Shown here: positions 32,373 through 41,085 of the stretch, one piece after another
Numbering within the stretch: the stretch's first letter is position 1
How the letters are laid out: each line of letters starts with the position of its first letter
Assembly (NCBI GenBank): GCA_020635915.1
Contig: JACJYU010000001.1
Location: 1,402,501-1,466,500 of the forward strand
Length of the DNA: 64,000 nt
Origin: Flammeovirgaceae bacterium
GTDB lineage: Bacteria > Bacteroidota > Bacteroidia > Cytophagales > Cyclobacteriaceae
Reading direction: 5' to 3'
Position numbers and translations under genes: made by a program
Notes under the pieces: generated by a model
The model's input: only the letters and a program-made list of their open reading frames with translations
What the model was told of the DNA's origin: nothing
Database searches by the model: none

Positions 32373-34925
32373 GTGATACATACCACAAAATTTTTTGGGA
32401 ACGCTTTGAAAACAATAGGCCCTTTTGTGGTATTGGTATGCTTTTCCCTGCCCGGCCTTGCACAAAACACAAAGGGGGACCGGCCCATCCCCAACCAAAA
32501 ACAAGTGCGCGAGGCCAGGTTCAAAACCTTCAAAAAAAGGAAAAGGATAAAAACTCGGGACATCTCCGGCCGCAGGCTCAGGACCCTCAACAAGTCTTCT
32601 GCCTCGCGGGCCAATAGAGGGTGGGAGCAGCCCGATACCTACCGGGGGAGGGACAGGGCCAAAACCGACAAAGCCGCACGGCCGAGGGGAAGGATTTTCG
32701 ACACCCCGCCCTCAGACCGCTCACGGGCCTGGAAGGGGGACATTTCCGGCCACAAAATCAGGATCCAATCAGAAAAAAGCCGATCGGCCCGCAGCAATGT
32801 TTTTCCGCAAAGGGGGCCCTTCGTCAACAACCCTTCAAAGAAGCCACGCGCCAGGCCAAAGGTCTATCAAAGGACTGCCTCCGGGGCATTTCCCGTCAGG
32901 CGCGTGCCCCAGGACAGGCAAAGGGCATGGAAGGGCAACATCAAAGGAGGGCCTGTGGGCACGCCCTCCCGGTCCGGGCGGTATAAAAAAGTTTACCCCC
33001 AAAGTGGCCGGTTTGTAAACCATTCCTCGAAGTCGGGAAGGGACATACAGCGTGCCTACCCCAACGAATCAAAAATTAAAAGGGCGGCAAAAAGGGAGTC
33101 GCCTTCCCGCAGGGGCAAAAGGGGCAGCGTCTTCCCCCATACGCGGTCGGGGCCCTTTATCATGCGCGGCAAGAAAAACGTTTACTGGGGAAAGTTCTCA
33201 AAAGGGGAAAAACCATATAAAGGGGACATTACGGGCAGGCCCGTGCGCATGAGGAACTTTCGCTCCGTCCCGGCAGGATTGGTAGGCCGCGATAGCCTGA
33301 AGTTTTTTGGCCGTAGGCCCCGTGGCGACAAAGCATACAGGGGAAGGGCCGGTGGAGGATGGGGGTCCGTCCGCGGCAGGAACAAAAACCTGGCGCCCCT
33401 GCCCCCCAGGGCACCGGGCATAGGGGCCGATGGGGTCAATTATAGTGGAAGGTTCAGGAGGGGCGAACTGTCCCCGGTGTTTTCGCGGCAGGGAACGGGC
33501 TACCCCGGAAACCTTAAATCAAGGAGGCGTGCAAAGGGTGGCGGCAGCGTCAGCGGAAAGCGCTGGAACAACAACGGAACGCCCATTCCCGTAAGGACGC
33601 CCCGGAACACTGGCATCGCGGGTTTTTCCGGCACCTTTAGAAGGGGGGAATTATCGCCCGGCTTTTCCAAACAAGGAATCGGCTTTGCCGGCAACATCAA
33701 AACGAGAAGGCCTGAAAAAGGAGGTCGCAGTGTCAGTGGAAAGCGCTGGAACAACAACGGAACGCCCATCCCCGTAAGGACGCCCAGGAACGCTGCCATT
33801 GCGGGTTTTTCCGGCACCTTTAAAAGAGGGGAAATATCGCCCGGCTTTTCCAAACAAGGAATCGGCTTTGCCGGCAACATCAAAACGAGAAGGCCTGAAA
33901 AAGGGGGTGGGAGCGTCAGTGGTAAGGTCTGGAACAACAACGGTACGCCCATCCCCGTAAGGACACCTAAGGACACGGGGATAGCGGGTTTCTCCGGCAC
34001 TTTTAGAAGAGGGGAAATATCGCCCGGCTTTTCCAAACAAGGGGCTGGCTTTGCCGGCAATATCAAAACGAAAAGGCCTGAAAAAGGGGGTGGGAGCGTC
34101 AGTGGTAAGGTCTGGAACAACAACGGTACGCCTATCCCCGGAAGTACCCCCTCCAACAATGCCAAGAAAGCTGCCGGTTACCCCGGTAATTACAAGTTGT
34201 TTGACCTGAAACCCAGCCGGGTCTATCAAGGGGAAGCATTTACCGGTTATATCAAGGCCAAAAAGCCCAAAAAAGGCGGGGGCAGCATCAGTGGCGATAT
34301 GTGGAACAATAATGAGGCCCCCATTGATGTACGTGTCCCGCCCCGCGATGCCAAGGCTGCGGGATATGCCGGCAACATCAGGCTGGCAAGGCTTCGCAGG
34401 AATTATATCCAAAACCCAAATGCCAGCAGCGCGTCCATCAAGAAACAAAGGCCTGATAAAACATCCTATGAAGTGGCAGGACTGCAGGTAAAAGTGAAGC
34501 AGGGGGATTACCGGAACAAACCACACGCTGTGAAAGGGGCCCTGCCAGGGGTAGCCCCTTCCCGGTCCACGGTCAAAGCTTCAGAGTACGCCCGCGGCAT
34601 GAAAATGAATTGGAACTATAAGCACAACCCCAACAGTGCACAAGATGCACTAATGGGCAGGGCACCGGACAAGGCCTATGCCAGGATCGGTGACTATCAG
34701 GGCAATACTAAAATGAAAAAATATGGTGGCGGCCGCCTTCATCCCGATGCCCAGTTTGCCCACGGCCACCGAAACAATGTAAAGGAGGAAAGAACCATTT
34801 TGATGAATATTAGGTTGATGTGGGCGAAGCTCTTTAAGAAAAGCGACACCCAGCCCGACCACTTGAAAGACAGGGAGAGAAGGCCACGGTATGATAAGCG
34901 GGAAAAGGGCCTGTGGTACGAATAA
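32373..34925 (+). CDS. Large, very basic secreted repeat protein of unknown function
   Basis: No known family is recognised. The open frame runs from 32268, but the GTG at 32373 gives a signal peptide (n-region with Lys, hydrophobic core TIGPFVVLVCFSLPG, cleavage after LAQ), so that start is preferred. The mature protein is about 830 residues and strikingly rich in Arg, Lys, Gly, Ser, Pro and Asn. Early parts repeat W/Y-K/R-G-D/N-I-S/K-G motifs (AWKGDISGHKI, AWKGNIKGGPV, PYKGDITGRPV). The middle holds four 61-63-residue tandem repeats (see the repeat entry). The end has degenerate units (AAGYAGNIRLARLRRN, KIGDYQGN-like) and a charged tail. The positive charge suggests binding to an acidic polymer such as DNA, polysaccharide or LPS; this is inference. 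Confidence 0.75.
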   Translation: MIHTTKFFGNALKTIGPFVVLVCFSLPGLAQNTKGDRPIPNQKQVREARFKTFKKRKRIKTRDISGRRLRTLNKSSASRANRGWEQPDTYRGRDRAKTDKAARPRGRIFDTPPSDRSRAWKGDISGHKIRIQSEKSRSARSNVFPQRGPFVNNPSKKPRARPKVYQRTASGAFPVRRVPQDRQRAWKGNIKGGPVGTPSRSGRYKKVYPQSGRFVNHSSKSGRDIQRAYPNESKIKRAAKRESPSRRGKRGSVFPHTRSGPFIMRGKKNVYWGKFSKGEKPYKGDITGRPVRMRNFRSVPAGLVGRDSLKFFGRRPRGDKAYRGRAGGGWGSVRGRNKNLAPLPPRAPGIGADGVNYSGRFRRGELSPVFSRQGTGYPGNLKSRRRAKGGGSVSGKRWNNNGTPIPVRTPRNTGIAGFSGTFRRGELSPGFSKQGIGFAGNIKTRRPEKGGRSVSGKRWNNNGTPIPVRTPRNAAIAGFSGTFKRGEISPGFSKQGIGFAGNIKTRRPEKGGGSVSGKVWNNNGTPIPVRTPKDTGIAGFSGTFRRGEISPGFSKQGAGFAGNIKTKRPEKGGGSVSGKVWNNNGTPIPGSTPSNNAKKAAGYPGNYKLFDLKPSRVYQGEAFTGYIKAKKPKKGGGSISGDMWNNNEAPIDVRVPPRDAKAAGYAGNIRLARLRRNYIQNPNASSASIKKQRPDKTSYEVAGLQVKVKQGDYRNKPHAVKGALPGVAPSRSTVKASEYARGMKMNWNYKHNPNSAQDALMGRAPDKAYARIGDYQGNTKMKKYGGGRLHPDAQFAHGHRNNVKEERTILMNIRLMWAKLFKKSDTQPDHLKDRERRPRYDKREKGLWYE
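33534..34271 (+). repeat. Tandem 183-base coding repeats (61 codons each)
   Basis: Each unit begins with codons for KGG-x-SVSGK-x-WNNNG. Units start at 33534, 33717, 33900 and 34083, exactly 183 bases apart. A diverged fifth boundary is at 34272 (189 bases later), and a partial unit precedes 33534. Inner copies are nearly identical in DNA: the stretch coding SFSKQGIGFAGNIKTRRPEK-like sequence is the same at 33657-33719 and 33840-33902. This indicates recent duplication or gene conversion. Confidence 0.9.
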
Positions 34926-34935
34926 TTTAATATTT

Positions 34936-35277
34936 ATGAACTGGAAAGAACTTTCCTCACTGGACCAACTGGACCAGGCAGTGGAAGAATCAAAAACAAA
35001 ACCGGTGCTTATTTTTAAACATTCCAGGACCTGCCCCATCAGCAAGGCCGCGCTGGACAGGCTGGAGAGGCACTGGGATTTGGGAAATGTAACCCCTTAT
35101 TTCCTGGACTTGCTTTCCTACCGTGAAGTCTCCAATGCCGTGGCCGAAAGGTTTGGCGTTCAACACGAATCGCCCCAGGTGTTGATCATTGGGCAGGGCA
35201 AACCAGCCTACAACAAATCCCACTTTGACATCAACTATAAGGACATCAAGGGCCAGCTAACGGCAATTGCCGGGTAG
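34936..35277 (+). CDS. ytxJ: Bacillithiol system redox-active protein YtxJ
   Basis: This 113-residue thioredoxin-fold protein is read from the ATG at 34936 (MNWKELSSLDQLDQAVEES). The active-site region is IFKHSRTCPISKAALDRLE, a CPxS monothiol site like that of bacilliredoxins, followed by ESPQVLIIGQGKPAYNKSH. YtxJ is found in bacillithiol-producing bacteria and probably reduces or accepts bacillithiol mixed disulfides. This agrees with bshC at 19302. Its stop is two bases from the stop of the convergent OsmC gene. Confidence 0.9.
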   Translation: MNWKELSSLDQLDQAVEESKTKPVLIFKHSRTCPISKAALDRLERHWDLGNVTPYFLDLLSYREVSNAVAERFGVQHESPQVLIIGQGKPAYNKSHFDINYKDIKGQLTAIAG

Positions 35278-35279
35278 GC

Positions 35280-35684
35280 CTACCAGTCGAAGGCAATCAC
35301 CTGCTTCACGGAATCAGAAAGGCTGAGCGCCACCGGGCAGGTAAGGGCGGCCTGCTTAAGCTTTTTGCGCTGAACTTCCGTGGCAACCAAGTTGGGGTGG
35401 GCAAACGTGATTTGTATTTCAGCGATCTTCCGGGGATTGCTGGCCATGACCTTGACCACTTCCGACCGCAGCCCCTCCAGGTTTATGTTCTCCCTTTCCG
35501 CCAACATGCCCATGAGCGTCATCATGCAACTGCTGAGTGCCGCGCAAACCAAATCAGTTGGGGAAAAGGCCTCCCCTTTCCCATTGTTGTCGGGAGGGGC
35601 ATCGGTGACAATGGTATTTTGGGACTTGAGATGGGTGGCTTGCGTGCGCAAGGCGCCCACGTATTGGCCTGAAATAGTACTCAT
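35280..35684 (-). CDS. OsmC family peroxiredoxin-like protein
   Basis: OsmC/Ohr proteins are thiol peroxidases for organic hydroperoxides. The 134-residue protein has the two expected cysteines, in AALSSCMMTLMGM (Cys53) and ALTCPVALSL (Cys116), and the GEAFSPTDLVCAALS block. The C-terminal DSVKQVIAFDW is typical of the YhfA/OsmC subgroup. It converges on ytxJ, so two thiol-based redox genes lie side by side. Confidence 0.92.
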   Translation of the reverse strand: MSTISGQYVGALRTQATHLKSQNTIVTDAPPDNNGKGEAFSPTDLVCAALSSCMMTLMGMLAERENINLEGLRSEVVKVMASNPRKIAEIQITFAHPNLVATEVQRKKLKQAALTCPVALSLSDSVKQVIAFDW

Positions 35685-35759
35685 GGGTGGGGTATATTGT
35701 GGATGTTGCTTTTTACGTTTGTTAATTAAAGCATAAATTTAAACTTAAGATTCCCGAAA

Positions 35760-36494
35760 ATGCCTGCCTGCCATAAAATAGTAGCCATTATTTCCCTCCT
35801 CCTGGTGGGGGCGGCCTCGTTTGCACAAACGCAGGACAGTTACGATTACAACTCCGAGTTTACCTGGGGGGTCAACAAAAATACTTCGGGTGGCTTAATT
35901 GGAGGTTTTGTTTTCAAGAAAGCCAGGAAATTGACGGAGCGCACCCTTGAAACCTTTGGGCTTGAAATCATGAACGTGAAGCACCCACAGGAGAACAGGC
36001 TAAGTTCGGGCACGGGCAATTACTTCATTTATGGCAAAAGCAATTACCTGTACTCGTTCCGGTTTCAGTACGGGAGGGATTTGATCATTTTTAAAAAAGC
36101 GCCCCAGCAGGGGGTGGAAATAAAAGCCGTGGTGGCTGCCGGGCCGAGCGTGGGGGTGGTGGCCCCCTATTTTATAGAGCGTGCCATTGACAACAGCTTT
36201 TTTGCCACCAAGCACGAGCAGTACGACCCAAACAACCCGTTCCATTCATACAACAAAATACTGGGCACGGGTTATTTGTTCGAAGGGTTGGGCAAATCAA
36301 AACTTCAACTGGGCGGAAACGTAAAGGCAGGGTTCAATTTTGAGTTGGGCACCGTAAAAAGCCAGGTTACAGGCTTTGAGGTGGGGTTCCTGCTTGACGC
36401 CTACTTCAACAAAGTCATCCTGATGCCCACCACCAACAACTCCAGCGTGTTCCCAACATTATATTTTACCTTGTTTTACGGTAGCAGAAAGTGA
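35760..36494 (+). CDS. Exported outer-membrane-barrel-like protein of unknown function
   Basis: The 244-residue protein has a signal peptide (AIISLLLVGAASFAQ) and then alternating strands with aromatic girdles (LYSFRFQYGRDLIIF, GYLFEGLGKSKLQLGGNVKA, VFPTLYFTLFYGSRK at the end). I do not recognise a named family. The pattern suggests an eight- to twelve-stranded outer-membrane barrel. It stands alone, with its own upstream region of about 75 bases shared with the divergent OsmC gene. Confidence 0.7.
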   Translation: MPACHKIVAIISLLLVGAASFAQTQDSYDYNSEFTWGVNKNTSGGLIGGFVFKKARKLTERTLETFGLEIMNVKHPQENRLSSGTGNYFIYGKSNYLYSFRFQYGRDLIIFKKAPQQGVEIKAVVAAGPSVGVVAPYFIERAIDNSFFATKHEQYDPNNPFHSYNKILGTGYLFEGLGKSKLQLGGNVKAGFNFELGTVKSQVTGFEVGFLLDAYFNKVILMPTTNNSSVFPTLYFTLFYGSRK

Positions 36495-36576
36495 TTATTT
36501 GGGCATTGTGGTTTTTGGCCACCTAAAATTTTGAGGATTTTATGTGACCGGATGGCCTTAACTGGATTCTATATTA

Positions 36577-36584
36577 TATATTTG
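36577..36584 (+). promoter_or_regulatory. -7 element of the tonB gene
   Basis: TATATTTG matches TAnnTTTG exactly, 20 bases before the ATG at 36605. The -33 element is not clear. Confidence 0.45.
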
Positions 36585-36604
36585 ACGTCCTAAACCGGAA
36601 TTGT

Positions 36605-37279
36605 ATGGAAGCGAAAAAGACCCCAAAGGCCGACCTGACGAAGAAATCCAGTTTTTTCTTCAGCATAGGCCTGTTGATAACGATGAGCATTGTCGTTATG
36701 GCCTTCGAATGGAGGGATACCGAAAAGCAGGAAATTGACCTGGTCGGCAAAAGCACCAACACCTTTGAGGAGATGTTGGAGATACCCCCCACAGAGCAGC
36801 CCCCTCCCCCGCCACCCCAAGTGCAGCAGCCCCAGATCGTAGAGGTGCCTGACGAAGAGGAGATCGAGGAGGAAATCCAGGTAAAATTTGATGTGGAGGT
36901 AACAGAAGAAACCAAAGTACAACAAATTGTAATCCAGGCCGAAGAGCCCAAGGAGGAAGTGGAGGAAATCTTTACCATTGTGGAAGACCCCGCTTCACCG
37001 GTTGGCGGCATGACGGCATTTTACCAATACGTAGGCGATAAAATCAAATATCCGCCACAGGCCAGGAGGATGGGCGTTGAAGGAAGGGTATTTGTTGAGT
37101 TCGTTATTGACAAGGACGGCAGCATCACGGATGTGAAGGCAGTGAAGGGCATTGGCGCAGGTTGTGACGAGGAAGCCGTTCGCATCTTGCAAAGTGCCCC
37201 AAAATGGAAGCCTGGCAAGCAGCGTGGCAAGCCTGTAAAACAAAGGATGGTATTGCCGATTACCTTCAAACTAGGGTAA
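36605..37279 (+). CDS. tonB: Energy transducer TonB
   Basis: TonB couples the inner-membrane proton motive force to outer-membrane receptors. The 224-residue protein has a cytoplasmic basic N-terminus, one membrane helix (FFFSIGLLITMSIVVMAF, about 17-34) and a proline stretch (PTEQPPPPPPQVQQPQ). An acidic linker (PDEEEIEEEIQ) leads to a C-terminal TonB domain (YPPQARRMGVEGRVFVEFVI to LPITFKLG). ExbB/ExbD are not nearby. It could serve the receptor at 24936, but that link is inference. Confidence 0.94.
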   Translation: MEAKKTPKADLTKKSSFFFSIGLLITMSIVVMAFEWRDTEKQEIDLVGKSTNTFEEMLEIPPTEQPPPPPPQVQQPQIVEVPDEEEIEEEIQVKFDVEVTEETKVQQIVIQAEEPKEEVEEIFTIVEDPASPVGGMTAFYQYVGDKIKYPPQARRMGVEGRVFVEFVIDKDGSITDVKAVKGIGAGCDEEAVRILQSAPKWKPGKQRGKPVKQRMVLPITFKLG

Positions 37280-37298
37280 TCCAAATCCACTAAAAAAA

Positions 37299-37331
37299 GG
37301 GGCTGCCTCAAAAGAAGCAGCCCCTTTTTTT
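37299..37331. terminator. Bidirectional terminator between tonB and chrA
   Basis: GGGGCTGC (37299-37306), a ten-base loop, GCAGCCCC (37317-37324), flanked by A-run on the left and T-run on the right. It can therefore terminate the convergent tonB and chrA transcripts from both sides. Confidence 0.9.
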
Positions 37332-38520
37332 ATGTCAATACAAACCCCAATACCAGGCCTGCGGTAATAATGGACCAGGCCGGCAATTTCGTAAACGCCA
37401 ACAGGCAAAAGGTGGCAATCATAAAGCCAAAATTGGTTGCCGTGTTCTGCAAGGGTTGAAAGAGCAGCACGGCCGCTGCCGCCACCAGCCCTGCATTGGC
37501 AGCGTTGATCCCCTCCAGCGAAGCGCGTATAGGCCTGAACTTCTTCAGGCTTTCCCATATCCTGATCACAAAAAATATTAGAAAGGTGCCAGGGAGAAAA
37601 ATCCCTGCGGCAGACATGAATGCGCCCAGGATTTCGCCACCTGTGCCCCACTCCCTCATAGAAAGTGCGCCTATATAGGCACTAAACGAAAACACCGGGC
37701 CCGGGACAGCCTGCACAAAGGCGTAGCCGGAAAGGAACTCACTGGGTGAGGTGGGGTAATGCAGGGGCTTGGCATACTGGACGAATTCAGTGTAGAGCAT
37801 GGGCACCAATACCTGCCCCCCGCCAAAAACCAGACTTCCGTTTCGATAAAAATTCTCAAAAAGTTTAATCGGCAGCGCCTTGGTGATACCGCCCAGGGCG
37901 GCCGCCACAATAAACACACCTGCCCACAAAAAGAAGTTGGCCCAGGGCACGTCAAATTTCTTTTTCTCTTGCTTGGGGTGCAACTTGTAGTTGAAGGCCG
38001 TGATGGTGCCCGCCATCACCAGGATCACCGGGAAGACAAACGGGGTTTTGATAAAGTAGGAGGCCACGGCCGAAGCCACCATGAGCACAAAGCCGATTTT
38101 TGTGTTCACGGTTTTCAAACTAATGGTGTAGGCCGCATACCCAACAAACCCCACCGCCATGGGCTGAATAAACCGCGTAAAGGCAAGCGACACCTCCTTT
38201 TCCTGAAAGCTTCCTATCAATATGCCGGCAAGTGTCATAACGGCCACGGAGGGCAGCATCCAGATGGCCAGGGTAAGGTAGGCGAGGTTGGGGCCGCCAA
38301 GCCTATACCCCACGGAAGTCAATGTTTGGGTGGAGGTGGGGCCGGGCACGATCTGGCAAAGGGCGTACAACTCCATTAAGTCCTTTTCCGTCAGGTAGCC
38401 CCTTTTTTCCACAAGCACCCGCTGGTAGTTGGCCAGGTGGGCCTGGGGGCCACCGAAACAACTTATCGACAACTGAAAGACATCTTTTAGGAACTGTGTA
38501 TATGGTACGCGCTCTGCCAC
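37330..38520 (-). CDS. chrA: Chromate efflux transporter ChrA
   Basis: This inner-membrane protein has about ten to twelve helices and two homologous CHR halves. The N-terminal half contains LSISCFGGPQAHLANYQRV and ALCQIVPGPTSTQTLTSVGY. The C-terminal half contains GSLVFGGGQVLVPML and FVQAVPGPVFSFSAYIG. These repeated FGGP/PGP signatures are those of the two-domain CHR family. ChrA proteins export chromate with sulfate-like geometry; the real substrate here could differ. The start is GTG. Four bases separate it from the stop of the oxygenase gene upstream, suggesting cotranscription. Confidence 0.92.
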   Translation of the reverse strand: MAERVPYTQFLKDVFQLSISCFGGPQAHLANYQRVLVEKRGYLTEKDLMELYALCQIVPGPTSTQTLTSVGYRLGGPNLAYLTLAIWMLPSVAVMTLAGILIGSFQEKEVSLAFTRFIQPMAVGFVGYAAYTISLKTVNTKIGFVLMVASAVASYFIKTPFVFPVILVMAGTITAFNYKLHPKQEKKKFDVPWANFFLWAGVFIVAAALGGITKALPIKLFENFYRNGSLVFGGGQVLVPMLYTEFVQYAKPLHYPTSPSEFLSGYAFVQAVPGPVFSFSAYIGALSMREWGTGGEILGAFMSAAGIFLPGTFLIFFVIRIWESLKKFRPIRASLEGINAANAGLVAAAAVLLFQPLQNTATNFGFMIATFCLLAFTKLPAWSIITAGLVLGFVLT

Positions 38521-38524
38521 GGCC

Positions 38525-39481
38525 CTATTTCTTCAATCCTATTTCCCTGAGCCTTTGGTCCAGGAATTCCCCAGCGGTGATATCTTCCCACTTTTTGGGG
38601 TTATTGGGGCCCACGCAATTGGACAGGGCGGCCAGGCTCATCCCAGACCGTGGGTGCATAAAAAAAGGAATGGAGTACCGTGAGGTGTTCATAAGGTGCG
38701 CAGGGGGATTGACCACGCGGTGAATGGTGGATCTTAATTTCCCGTTGGTAAGCCGCTCCAGCATATCCCCTACATTTACCACCAATTGGTTGGGCAATGC
38801 AGTGATGGGCACCCACTCCCCGTCCCGCCTTAAAACCTGAAGGCCATCGGCACTTGCCCCCATAAGCAAAGTGATCAGGTTGATGTCGCCATGCTCGGCC
38901 GCGCGCACTGCATCCGGTGGCACTTCACCGGGGTTATCGATGGGAAAATAATGGATGGGCCTGAGGATGCTGTTGCCATTTATGACCCATTTCGAAAAAT
39001 AGTCCCCGGGCAACCCCAGGTAAAGCGAAATGGCCTTGAGCATCTCTAACCCGGTTTGCTCCAACCGCTTGTAAGATTCAAGGCTGGTGGCTTTAAAGCC
39101 CGGAATATCTGGCCAAACATTGTCAGGGTACCTTTCTTCCCCTGACGCACCACTTGCCTCCTGCCCTATATGATAAAATTCCTTCAAGTCCCCGGTGCTC
39201 CTGCCCTTCGCGTGCTCTTTTCCTTTGCCCACATACCCACGCTGTCCTGCCAGCTCGGGGATTTCATATTTTTGTTTGGTGGCCTCGTCCAGGTCAAAAA
39301 AAGTTTTCACCACTTTGTACAGCCTGGCAGAAAGTTCATCTGTCAAAAAATGATTGCGTATGGCCACAAACCCAATTTGCCGGTATGCCTCGCCAAGGTC
39401 CTGCACAAACTTTGCCCTCTGGCCTTCACTGCCTTTGGTGAACCCTGCAAGGTCAAGGGAAGGGATATCGTTGAATAACAT
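38525..39481 (-). CDS. Isopenicillin N synthase-like 2-oxoglutarate/Fe(II) oxygenase
   Basis: The 318-residue soluble protein has the DIOX_N region (IPSLDLAGF, GFVAIRNHFLTDEL) and a double-stranded beta-helix core. The iron ligands are in HGDINLITLL (His-x-Asp) and STIHRVVNP (His), and 2-oxoglutarate binding is predicted at SRYSIPFF (Arg-x-Ser). All three metal ligands are present, so it should be active. The substrate is unknown. It is just upstream of chrA on the same strand; a functional tie is not evident. Confidence 0.9.
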   Translation of the reverse strand: MLFNDIPSLDLAGFTKGSEGQRAKFVQDLGEAYRQIGFVAIRNHFLTDELSARLYKVVKTFFDLDEATKQKYEIPELAGQRGYVGKGKEHAKGRSTGDLKEFYHIGQEASGASGEERYPDNVWPDIPGFKATSLESYKRLEQTGLEMLKAISLYLGLPGDYFSKWVINGNSILRPIHYFPIDNPGEVPPDAVRAAEHGDINLITLLMGASADGLQVLRRDGEWVPITALPNQLVVNVGDMLERLTNGKLRSTIHRVVNPPAHLMNTSRYSIPFFMHPRSGMSLAALSNCVGPNNPKKWEDITAGEFLDQRLREIGLKK

Positions 39482-39570
39482 ATGCGTTGCCGGCTTGAAT
39501 TATTGGCTACCGCAAGCTAAAAATTTTTTGACTAATTTTATCGGTCTGCCATCCCTTCAAAAAACCAACC

Positions 39571-40032
39571 ATGCACATACGTTTCGCTGTGCTCTTTTGC
39601 CTTTCACTCTGTTCAGGGGTTTCATTTGCACAAAAAATCGAGATATACAAAACCTTTGGCGGGTTCCGGTTTGAGCGCGATTCGGTTGCAATAAGCGCCA
39701 AAATGGTCCTGGAGGCCATGAAAGAAAACCAGTTGGCCTATATGGAATTTAAAAAGGCAAAAACCAACCTTGACGTGGCCAGCGTATTGGGTTTTGCAGG
39801 CGGGCTGCTCATTGGGCTCCCCATCGGCACCGCCATTGCTAGCGGGGAGCCGGAGTGGGCACTTGCCGCAGGGGGCGCAGGGTTGATTTTGGCCTCCCTT
39901 CCATTCACTTCCGCGTTCAAGCAGCACGCCCTGGGCGCCCTTGACACCTACAATGCCGGCCTCAGTGCAGGAAGGGTAAAATTCAACTTCTACCTGGCAG
40001 GCGCGGGTGGCGGGCTGGTCGTGCGCTTTTAA
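39571..40032 (+). CDS. Small exported protein of unknown function with glycine-rich membrane-like segments
   Basis: The 153-residue protein has a signal peptide (RFAVLFCLSLCSGVSFAQ), then a soluble stretch ending YMEFKKAKTNLDVAS. Two hydrophobic glycine-rich segments follow (VLGFAGGLLIGLPIGTAIAS and WALAAGGAGLILASLPF). I recall similar unnamed Bacteroidota proteins with the same order, without known function. It is flanked by the oxygenase and ribD genes on the other strand. Confidence 0.7.
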   Translation: MHIRFAVLFCLSLCSGVSFAQKIEIYKTFGGFRFERDSVAISAKMVLEAMKENQLAYMEFKKAKTNLDVASVLGFAGGLLIGLPIGTAIASGEPEWALAAGGAGLILASLPFTSAFKQHALGALDTYNAGLSAGRVKFNFYLAGAGGGLVVRF

Positions 40033-40039
40033 GCCTGGC

Positions 40040-41068
40040 CTACAGGCCGTTGCCATAAACCTTCAGCACATCCCCCTCGATGCATTCCGTTTTTATAGGT
40101 CCACCCCCCAGGACTGGGGCAGGTATCCCCGATTCAAAATTTTGAGGTGAGGTAAATACCCTTGCCTCGTCCCAAAGGCCGGTGCCAATAAAATTATTGA
40201 TCGTATGTGCCCCTCCCTCCACTATCAAAGATTGTATCCCCCTGTTGTATAAATCGTTCAGTATTTCCCCTGGTGCGCTGGGCTGTCCTATCCTGACATA
40301 TTCAAGATTGGGTTTACTTTCGTCCTTCACTGTATTGTAACATAGGGTGGGGATGGCACCATCAAAAAGATGGAGCGACAAAGGCAAGCCCAAGCGGTAG
40401 TCCACCACCACACGTACCGGGGCCTTTCCTGTCCAGTCCCTTACCGTTAACCGGGGGTTGTCACAAGCGGCCGTGTTGTACCCCACCAGCAAGGCATCCT
40501 CTTCCGCCCGCCACCGGTGGACCAGTTGCCTGGAATGTACATTGCTGATCCATTTCGAGTCAAAGTTTTGCCGTGCAATAAACCCATCGGACGTTTGTGC
40601 CCACTTCAAAATGACAAATGGGCGTTGGTGTTTCAAAAAGGTAAAGAAACGCCTGTTAAGGGACAGCCCTTCCTTTTCCAACACGCCCACCGTCACTTCG
40701 GCCCCCGACTCCTTTAGCAGGCGAATGCCCTTGCCGGCCACAAGGGAGTTGGGGTCAACATTGGCTATGACCACGCGCCCCACACCATGGCGGGCAAGCA
40801 TATGGGCACAGGGTGGCGTTTTGCCCTCATGTGCGCATGGCTCCAGGTTCACGTAAACCACTGCGCCTTTCAACATGGATTTGTCAGGCACCGCATTTAC
40901 GGCATGGACTTCCGCGTGGGCTTCCCCATATTTTTGATGCCACCCTTCCCCAACGATTTTTTGGTCCTGTACCACCACGCAGCCCACCATAGGGTTGGGG
41001 CTTACATGGCCCATCCCGATCTTGGCCAGCTCAAAAGCACGAAGCATGTAAAATTCGTCAGGGACCAT
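40040..41068 (-). CDS. ribD: Bifunctional riboflavin biosynthesis deaminase/reductase RibD
   Basis: RibD deaminates the pyrimidine intermediate of riboflavin synthesis and reduces its ribosyl group with NADPH. The N-terminal deaminase domain has the zinc site HAEVHAV with EPCAHEGKTPPCAHML (His, Cys, Cys and catalytic Glu). The C-terminal RibD_C domain begins RPFVILKWAQTSDGFIA. The ATG at 41068 (MVPDEFYMLRAFELAKIG) is chosen because it aligns with family starts and leaves room for the promoter at 41086-41117. The frame is open to 41122. It is divergent from prmC. Confidence 0.95.
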   Translation of the reverse strand: MVPDEFYMLRAFELAKIGMGHVSPNPMVGCVVVQDQKIVGEGWHQKYGEAHAEVHAVNAVPDKSMLKGAVVYVNLEPCAHEGKTPPCAHMLARHGVGRVVIANVDPNSLVAGKGIRLLKESGAEVTVGVLEKEGLSLNRRFFTFLKHQRPFVILKWAQTSDGFIARQNFDSKWISNVHSRQLVHRWRAEEDALLVGYNTAACDNPRLTVRDWTGKAPVRVVVDYRLGLPLSLHLFDGAIPTLCYNTVKDESKPNLEYVRIGQPSAPGEILNDLYNRGIQSLIVEGGAHTINNFIGTGLWDEARVFTSPQNFESGIPAPVLGGGPIKTECIEGDVLKVYGNGL

Positions 41069-41085
41069 TTCATTATGTATCATTG

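Noticed and set aside
33534..34271. Possible CRISPR or non-coding satellite array
   Set aside because: The period is exactly 61 codons in an open frame, and units are contiguous without unique spacers.
33500..34526. Two minus-strand open frames across the repeat array
   Set aside because: The regular 183-base repeat keeps other frames open by chance; the plus-strand frame has the signal peptide and the full-length reading.
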